Shown piece by piece: positions 62,318-64,000 of a DNA stretch of 64,000 bases (its first letter is position 1; each line of letters begins with the position of its first letter). Origin of the DNA: Mycolicibacterium lacusdiani. Lineage in GTDB: Bacteria > Actinomycetota > Actinomycetes > Mycobacteriales > Mycobacteriaceae. The stretch spans positions 124,001 to 188,000 of the forward strand of contig NZ_JAKCFC010000002.1 of the NCBI RefSeq assembly GCF_021916785.1, given 5' to 3'. The notes below the pieces were generated by a model. It made no database searches. It saw nothing but the letters and a program-made list of their open reading frames with translations, and was not told where the DNA came from. The translations under genes were made by a program, and so were the position numbers.

Positions 62318-63636
62318 AGATCCGGCAGGGCGGTGGAGTACAGCCAGGCCTGCCACAGCGGCCGCAGCGGCTTCTCGGAATACTTGGCCGCCAGACCCGT
62401 GAAGTCGTCGGTGACCGCCGTCGCGTGCCGGTAGCGAGTCGTCCAGTCCCGCAACAGGTCGAAGAACGCGTCGTCGCCGATCGCGCGCCGCAACACGTGC
62501 AGGGTGATCGCACCGCGCTTGTACACCCGATCGTCGAACATGTCGCGCGGTCCAGGGTCGGCCAGCAGCAGGTCCTCCCGCGACGACGCCAGGCGCTGGT
62601 AGTAGTGCTTGGCCCACTCGTCGGCGCTGCGCCCGCCGGACTCCTCGGACCACAGCCACTCCGCGTAGCAGGCGAAGCCCTCGTGCAGCCAGATGTCACG
62701 CCACCGGCGTGCGGTCACCGAGTTGCCGAACCACTGGTGAGCCAGTTCGTGGGCGATCAGCCGCTCCGACTTCCCTTGCCGGTCACAGTGGTTGGCGCCG
62801 AAGATCGAGATGCCCTGCGCCTCCAGCGGGATCTCCAGCTCGTCGTCGGTGACCACGACCGTGTAGCCGGTCGCCAGGGGATAGGGGCCGAACAGCTTGA
62901 CGAACAGCTTCATCATCTGCGGCTGATGAGCGAAGGCATGCTCGAAGTCGTGCCGAAGCCGTTGCGGCACGACGGCTTTCATCGGAACCGGACTCTTCGT
63001 CAGCCGGTGCTCGTCGTACATGCCGATCTGCAGGGTGATCAGGTAGGTCGACGTGGGCTCGGCCTGCTCGTAGGTCCACGTCGTCATCGCCGCGCGCGTG
63101 CGCTTCGACGTGAGTTCGCCGTTGGCCACCGCGCGGTAGGGATTGTCGGTGCTGATGGCGATGCGGTAGCTGGCCTTGCTGCTCGGGTGGTCGTCGCACG
63201 GGAACCACGATGCGGCACCGTTGGGTTGGCCTGCCACCAGCGCGCCGTTGGTCAGCTCCTCGAAGCCGACCTCACCCCACATCGAGCGGATGGGACGGGG
63301 ATTGCCTGCATAGCGCACCTCGATCGACATCGCCGCGCCGGCGGGCAGGGCCGACCCCAGCGCGACGTGCAGCTTGTCGTGCGACGTGCGGAACGAGTCG
63401 GGGCGACGGCCGTTGACGGTCACCTTCGACACCGACAGCGCGTGCGAGAGGTCGAGGGTGAACGTCTTGAGTGACGCCAGGGTGGTCGCGGTGATGGTCA
63501 CCGCCCCCGAGAGCCGGTTGGCGCTGACCTTGTAGGCGAGGTCCAGGTCGTAGCGCGAGACCCGGTAGCCGAAGTTGCCGTTGCCGGGCAGGTACGGATC
63601 GATGACCGGCGCGTGCCTCCGCTGGTGCTTCTTCAC
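62314..63636 (-). CDS. M1-family zinc metallopeptidase
   Basis: 440 aa, GTG 63636 in GTGA overlap with the upstream stop. The N-terminal beta-saddle (PGNGNFGYRVSRYDLDLAYK) and catalytic domain with zinc motif LIAHELAHQWFGNS (HExxH) and WLHEGFACYAEWLW for the third ligand Glu, and IGMYDEHRLTKS upstream. No GAMEN motif of classical aminopeptidase N is obvious (LEIPLEAQGISIFG in its place), so the exopeptidase pocket may differ. Much shorter than the about 850-aa PepN, lacking the C-terminal domain. No signal peptide. Operon with the NRPS-like gene before it. Confidence 0.88.
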   Translation of the reverse strand: MKKHQRRHAPVIDPYLPGNGNFGYRVSRYDLDLAYKVSANRLSGAVTITATTLASLKTFTLDLSHALSVSKVTVNGRRPDSFRTSHDKLHVALGSALPAGAAMSIEVRYAGNPRPIRSMWGEVGFEELTNGALVAGQPNGAASWFPCDDHPSSKASYRIAISTDNPYRAVANGELTSKRTRAAMTTWTYEQAEPTSTYLITLQIGMYDEHRLTKSPVPMKAVVPQRLRHDFEHAFAHQPQMMKLFVKLFGPYPLATGYTVVVTDDELEIPLEAQGISIFGANHCDRQGKSERLIAHELAHQWFGNSVTARRWRDIWLHEGFACYAEWLWSEESGGRSADEWAKHYYQRLASSREDLLLADPGPRDMFDDRVYKRGAITLHVLRRAIGDDAFFDLLRDWTTRYRHATAVTDDFTGLAAKYSEKPLRPLWQAWLYSTALPDL

Positions 63637-64000
63637 GCGGCGTTCTTCTTGGACTTCTGCGCCCGCTCGGCGCGCTTCTTGCGCAACGGGTTCCACGGTG
63701 CGATCGGGTTGCCCTGCCAGCGCGACGACGGCGGCACCTCGTCGCCGCGCATCACCAGCGAGGCCGGGCCCACCGTGGCACCGGCGCCGATCCTGGCCGC
63801 GGGCAGCGCCACGCAGTGCGGCCCCAGCGTCGCTCCGTCGTCGAGTACCACGGTGTCCATCCTCATGATGCGGTCGTGGAACAGGTGGGTCTGCACGACG
63901 CAGCCCCGGTTGACGGTGGCGGCCGGACCCAGGGTCACCAGGTCGGCCTCGGGCAGCCAGTACGTTTCGCACCAGACGCCCTTGCCGATGGAGGCGCCGA
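63633..64000 (-). CDS. C-terminus of a Pls/PosA-family NRPS-like protein (partial)
   Basis: Runs off the right edge; 121 residues visible ending at TGA 63633-63635. Left-handed beta-helix hexapeptide repeats: GASIGKGVWCETYWLPEADL, ATVNRGCVVQTHLFHDR, VVLDDGATLGPHCVALP, ARIGAGATVGPASLVM, then RWQGNPIAPW and a Lys/Arg/Ala-rich tail. This ending is typical of Pls/PosA-type peptide synthetases, whose C-terminal acyltransferase-like repeats follow A and T domains; a free-standing acyltransferase is possible. Coupled to the M1 peptidase by GTGA. Confidence 0.65.
   Translation of the reverse strand, partial: GASIGKGVWCETYWLPEADLVTLGPAATVNRGCVVQTHLFHDRIMRMDTVVLDDGATLGPHCVALPAARIGAGATVGPASLVMRGDEVPPSSRWQGNPIAPWNPLRKKRAERAQKSKKNAA

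Noticed and set aside
63637..63972. N-terminal extension of the M1 peptidase frame
   Set aside because: It is an alternative frame of the NRPS-like C-terminus; GTG 63636 with GTGA overlap is the supported start.

Overview
The window is high-GC actinobacterial DNA. Gene content and gene order identify it as a mycobacterium, most likely a rapid-growing environmental Mycolicibacterium. From about 12.7 kb to the right edge it follows, in inverted orientation, the M. tuberculosis Rv3684 to Rv3630 backbone (metallophosphoesterase, ponA2, whiB4, Get3-like ATPase pair, crp, nth, marP, ephE, acs, Flp/Tad pilus genes, sftH, cspA, topA, Rv3645-type cyclase, DNA polymerase III delta prime subunit, galE1, ppgS). 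Homologies were recognised by eye from protein motifs and synteny; no database search was run.

Layout. (1) 1-7.4 kb is accessory metabolism: the end of an NDMA-type alcohol dehydrogenase, a BtrH-like plus transglutaminase-like gene pair, two hotdog thioesterases, three TetR regulators (one KstR-like) and an LLM-class flavin/F420 oxidoreductase. (2) About 7.5-12.7 kb is a small integrative element against tRNA-Pro(CGG): tyrosine integrase, AlpA/excisionase-type HTH protein, helicase-like ATPase and two cargo proteins. (3) 13-32 kb is the conserved envelope, redox and stress block. (4) 32.1-33.7 kb carries two non-coding RNAs absent from a protein-only view: an Ms1/MTS2823-type RNA at 32.13-32.44 kb on the minus strand, with a Crp-like palindrome inside its promoter, and a 6C RNA at 33.55-33.65 kb on the plus strand. 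(5) 33.8-40.5 kb holds a type VII secretion-linked gene pair followed by the seven-gene Flp/Tad pilus operon. (6) 40.5-51.5 kb is a conserved DNA-metabolism and cold-shock block ending in tRNA-Thr(CGT). (7) 51.5-57 kb is a second accessory patch: hydrolase, CMD protein, and a three-gene unit of one large EspA/EspE-type protein plus two paralogous lipoproteins. (8) 57.2-64 kb is a cell-surface glycan region (GT-C-like membrane protein, galE1, ppgS with its membrane partner, a flippase-like protein), followed on the minus strand by an M1 peptidase and the C-terminus of a probable Pls/PosA-family peptide synthetase.

How the genes work together. Many genes are coupled through 4-base stop/start overlaps (ATGA, GTGA, TTGA), so nth-Trx-Nudix-marP, the Tad operon, the EspE-like/lipoprotein unit and the NRPS-M1-flippase operon are probably each co-translated. 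Crp, encoded here, has plausible sites at acs and at the Ms1 promoter, linking carbon state, acetate activation and RNA-polymerase sequestration. PpgS, its partner and GalE1 fit galactosamine decoration of arabinogalactan.

The best candidates for something undescribed are the EspE-like protein with two tandem lipoproteins (52.9-57.0 kb), the YxxxD protein/DUF1023 hydrolase pair inserted beside the 6C RNA, the BtrH-like/transglutaminase pair, and the Crp-like site in the Ms1 promoter.
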